Shown here piece by piece: positions 6,325 through 7,971 of a stretch of DNA of 7,971 bases. Numbering within the stretch: position 1 is the first letter of the stretch; every line of letters starts with the position of its first letter. A program made the translations under genes and the position numbers. Source of the stretch: Elusimicrobia bacterium RIFCSPHIGHO2_02_FULL_57_9 (GTDB lineage: Bacteria; Elusimicrobiota; Elusimicrobia; UBA1565; UBA9628); the NCBI GenBank assembly GCA_001800015.1, contig MGUO01000080.1:1-7971 (forward strand), given 5' to 3'. The notes under the pieces were generated by a model, which had not been told where the DNA came from, did no database searches, and worked only from the letters and a program-made list of their open reading frames with translations.

Positions 6325-6372
6325 TTAAGGCTCCCTCGGCAATATTTCTCGGAAAATTTCATCGCCGCGCAT
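6325..6372 (-). pseudogene. Relic of the 5' end of a ThDP-enzyme gene, overlapping the end of the HprK-like gene
   Basis: The minus strand reads MRGDEIFREILPREP then TAA. The first eleven residues match the start of the intact ThDP enzyme (MRGDEFFRKIL) at nine positions. Of seven base differences across those 33 bases, five are silent, so the two copies diverged as coding sequences rather than by a fresh duplication. The relic ATG lies inside the end of the HprK-like gene, 14 bases overlapping, a usual arrangement for translationally coupled operon genes. After codon 11 the match ends and a stop follows, with the toxin-antitoxin promoter 15 bases beyond the stop. Probably a second or ancestral ThDP-type gene was cut here by arrival of the module. 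It could also be a short recombination remnant. Confidence 0.6.
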
Positions 6373-7417
6373 TAGCGGTTCCCAGGGGTTCGCCTGCTGG
6401 AGAATCCTTCTCAATTCCAGACCGGAGCAAATCCTCTAAAAACCCGGCATTGGCCCGGGCATCGGGGCCGAGCATCAACCGGCATAACTGCGTCCGGCGT
6501 GCCACTCTCCAAGCCAGGGCGGCGCGAGCGAATGCAATATCAAGCAGATTAAACGTCCTTGTTAGATTTAAAGACAGCATGTACTCGCTCATCTGCGCGA
6601 TGCCGTGACCTGCAATCAAGTGGACGGCCAAAGCTCTTAATGCCTGCGGCCTGGATGCGCGCTCCAAGCGCGGCCGGCCTGAATGCCGAGAACCTATGAT
6701 AAGCCGGCGCAAGGGCTTGCCGCTGCTGATGCGGGAACGGAAAAAATCCACATCCACCAGTTTCTTAACCCCATAATGCTTGCGTTGAAAACGGCGGATC
6801 ATCCCTTTAGGAATCGAGGACAAATCAGCCGTGGGCAAAAACCCCCAGCTCAAGGGAAACGCGTGTAGGCGCAGATCCGGACCGATTAAAGGCGTGTCAT
6901 CGGCAATAATCCCTATATCGGTCCGCTTAAGAAGCTCCAGGGCCAGCGTGCTTTTCCCCCCTCCGCTCGGCAATAGGACAAGGCCCGCTTCGCCCTTGTG
7001 CTCAAATCCCAGGGCATGAATGCGGTGAAGGCCTTTTAGGTCCAGTTCTTCCCCGACCCGGGAAAGCACGGCCAGATAGGCCAGCTCATGCAGGCGCCGG
7101 CAATCGCCGCAATAAATCCGGCCCCGGCGCGCCCGATAATCATAAACGGCTAGGGCGTTGTCATCGTAGACGATCCGCCGAAGCCTGCCGCGATCATAGA
7201 CCTTGTAGTCGCGCAGGCGCAAGCTCGCCAGGCCGAGCGGCAGCTCTGATTTGGGAGGCTCGCAGAGACTTAGTTCCCATGAAATGGGGATTTCCCGCGC
7301 GGGAGCGTAGTCTGAAATAAAATACTTGAAATCTTCCCTTAACTCATTGAAAACCGCGGCGTCTTCGCAGCGCAGAATCGCGGCGATGCCGTAAAAATCC
7401 AGGCTCAACTCATTCAT
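6359..7417 (-). CDS. HPr kinase-like P-loop protein (HprK-related)
   Basis: The 352-residue protein has an N-terminal region without recognised motifs (about 1-125). A domain related to the catalytic part of HPr kinase/phosphorylase follows: H134 in IHALGFEHKG, a Walker-A-like loop LPSGGGKST (149-157) and IADDTPLIGPD (171-181), where the Asp pair matches the Walker-B-like site of the family. The sequence continues with HAFPLSWGF. The first glycine of the usual GxxxxGKS loop is a leucine, as seen in several HprK-like proteins. Such proteins are found without the sugar-phosphotransferase system, often beside peptide-modification or envelope genes, and their substrates are mostly unknown. The start at 7417 was chosen because it follows the upstream stop by 2 bases (TAAATATG); the longer in-frame start at 7513 would overlap the upstream gene by 94 bases. 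There is no SD. The last residues (TANARR) overlap the ThDP relic. Confidence 0.72.
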   Translation of the reverse strand: MNELSLDFYGIAAILRCEDAAVFNELREDFKYFISDYAPAREIPISWELSLCEPPKSELPLGLASLRLRDYKVYDRGRLRRIVYDDNALAVYDYRARRGRIYCGDCRRLHELAYLAVLSRVGEELDLKGLHRIHALGFEHKGEAGLVLLPSGGGKSTLALELLKRTDIGIIADDTPLIGPDLRLHAFPLSWGFLPTADLSSIPKGMIRRFQRKHYGVKKLVDVDFFRSRISSGKPLRRLIIGSRHSGRPRLERASRPQALRALAVHLIAGHGIAQMSEYMLSLNLTRTFNLLDIAFARAALAWRVARRTQLCRLMLGPDARANAGFLEDLLRSGIEKDSPAGEPLGTANARR

Positions 7418-7419
7418 AT

Positions 7420-7971
7420 TTATTTTAGCCGGCGAAGCAACGACAGCGCCGGACAGACGCGGATGCCGCCGGTGGTTTGAAAATCCTTGGTCCCGACGGC
7501 CGTAATCTGCCAAAAATCGGCCGTGGGGAAACGCCGGCTGGCATAACGAAGCGCGGGATGAACGTCCTCATCCCCCCACTTGCACTCGATAAAGCGTATC
7601 GGCCGGCGGTTCTCGACGATCACGAAATCCACCTCCCTGCCCTGCACATCCCGGAAATAGCGAAGCTCCAACTCCCGGCCCTTGGCATCCGCTTCGAAAT
7701 CCACCCATTTTTTGAGGTGAACGGCAACCAGATTTTCAAATCGCTGCGCGTCTTTCGAGGGCAGGGTCCAGTCCAAATGGTAATGTTTCTGTTCTTTCTT
7801 CACCGCGCGAATCCTTGACGCCCCCAAGGGCGGCAAGCGGAAAATGGCGTAAATTCTTTCAAGAATGCCGGCCCAGCGGGCGACCGTGCGATGATTAAGC
7901 TGGAGGTCCTCCCGCAGCCCATTAATCGAAAGAGGGCTGCCCACCAAATCCGGCAGCCGGATCATCATCTG
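7420..7971 (-). CDS. C-terminal part of a COG1373/DUF4143-type ATPase (5' end outside the window)
   Basis: The frame is open to the right edge, so the visible 183 residues are only the C-terminal part. Counting from Met at 7968, residues 12-60 form a winged-helix-like segment (SINGLREDLQLNHRTVARWAGILERIYAIFRLPP) as in DUF4143. Residues 75-130 show the spaced acidic/lysine pattern of a PD-(D/E)xK nuclease-like fold: E78 (RFENLV), D114 (REVDFVI) and E128-x-K130 (IECKW). In the family an AAA+ ATPase domain precedes this, and it would lie beyond the window. The physiological role of the family is poorly known. The stop is 2 bases before the HprK-like gene, so the two are probably co-transcribed. 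The truncation is due to the window edge. Confidence 0.75.
   Translation of the reverse strand, partial: QMMIRLPDLVGSPLSINGLREDLQLNHRTVARWAGILERIYAIFRLPPLGASRIRAVKKEQKHYHLDWTLPSKDAQRFENLVAVHLKKWVDFEADAKGRELELRYFRDVQGREVDFVIVENRRPIRFIECKWGDEDVHPALRYASRRFPTADFWQITAVGTKDFQTTGGIRVCPALSLLRRLK

Noticed and set aside
1..7971. CRISPR arrays, tRNA or rRNA genes
   Set aside because: No regularly spaced repeats or recognisable structural RNA sequence were seen on either strand.

Overview
The window is about 8 kb of bacterial DNA, moderately GC-rich by eye. Nearly everything is coded on the minus strand. A secreted protein with a classical signal peptide, PhyH-type and acyl-CoA dehydrogenase genes, a HigBA-like toxin-antitoxin pair and Shine-Dalgarno (SD) sites on some genes but not others all point to a bacterium, probably Gram-negative. 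The sequence alone does not let me name the phylum.

Layout in the direction of minus-strand transcription (right to left). 7971-7420: C-terminal part of a COG1373/DUF4143-type ATPase. 7417-6359: an HPr-kinase-like P-loop protein. 6372-6325: a 15-codon relic that copies the start of the ThDP enzyme further downstream. 6309-6281: a near-perfect sigma-70 promoter with an operator-like inverted repeat. 6276-5618: a toxin-antitoxin pair, toxin first. 5578-3944: a thiamine-diphosphate enzyme of the acetolactate-synthase type. 3941-2772 and 2769-1696: two unequal acyl-CoA dehydrogenases. 1574-1032: a small secreted protein of unknown function. 951-91: a phytanoyl-CoA dioxygenase-like enzyme. At the left edge (2-79) the last 25 codons of a plus-strand gene resemble the C terminus of an acyl carrier protein and converge on the dioxygenase gene. 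No gene-free stretch exceeds about 120 bases.

The metabolic core is ThDP enzyme, dehydrogenase 1 and dehydrogenase 2, packed with 2-base gaps. The two dehydrogenases look complementary. The longer one keeps a Glu at the isovaleryl-CoA-dehydrogenase-type catalytic position but lacks the RxxFG FAD-contact motif. The shorter one has RTQFG but no catalytic Glu where expected. This is the pattern known from alpha2-beta2 acyl-CoA dehydrogenases of mycobacterial cholesterol side-chain degradation. With the ThDP enzyme, the PhyH-like hydroxylase, the possible carrier protein and the HprK-like kinase, it suggests a poorly described acyl-chain modification locus; the substrate and the order of reactions are unknown.

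The toxin-antitoxin module appears to have broken an older arrangement. The 5' end of a ThDP-type gene still overlaps the end of the kinase gene, whereas the intact ThDP gene now lies on the far side of the module. Three junctions share a TAA-N2-ATG arrangement without an SD, suggesting translation by termination-reinitiation. The antitoxin, secreted protein and dioxygenase have strong SD sites.
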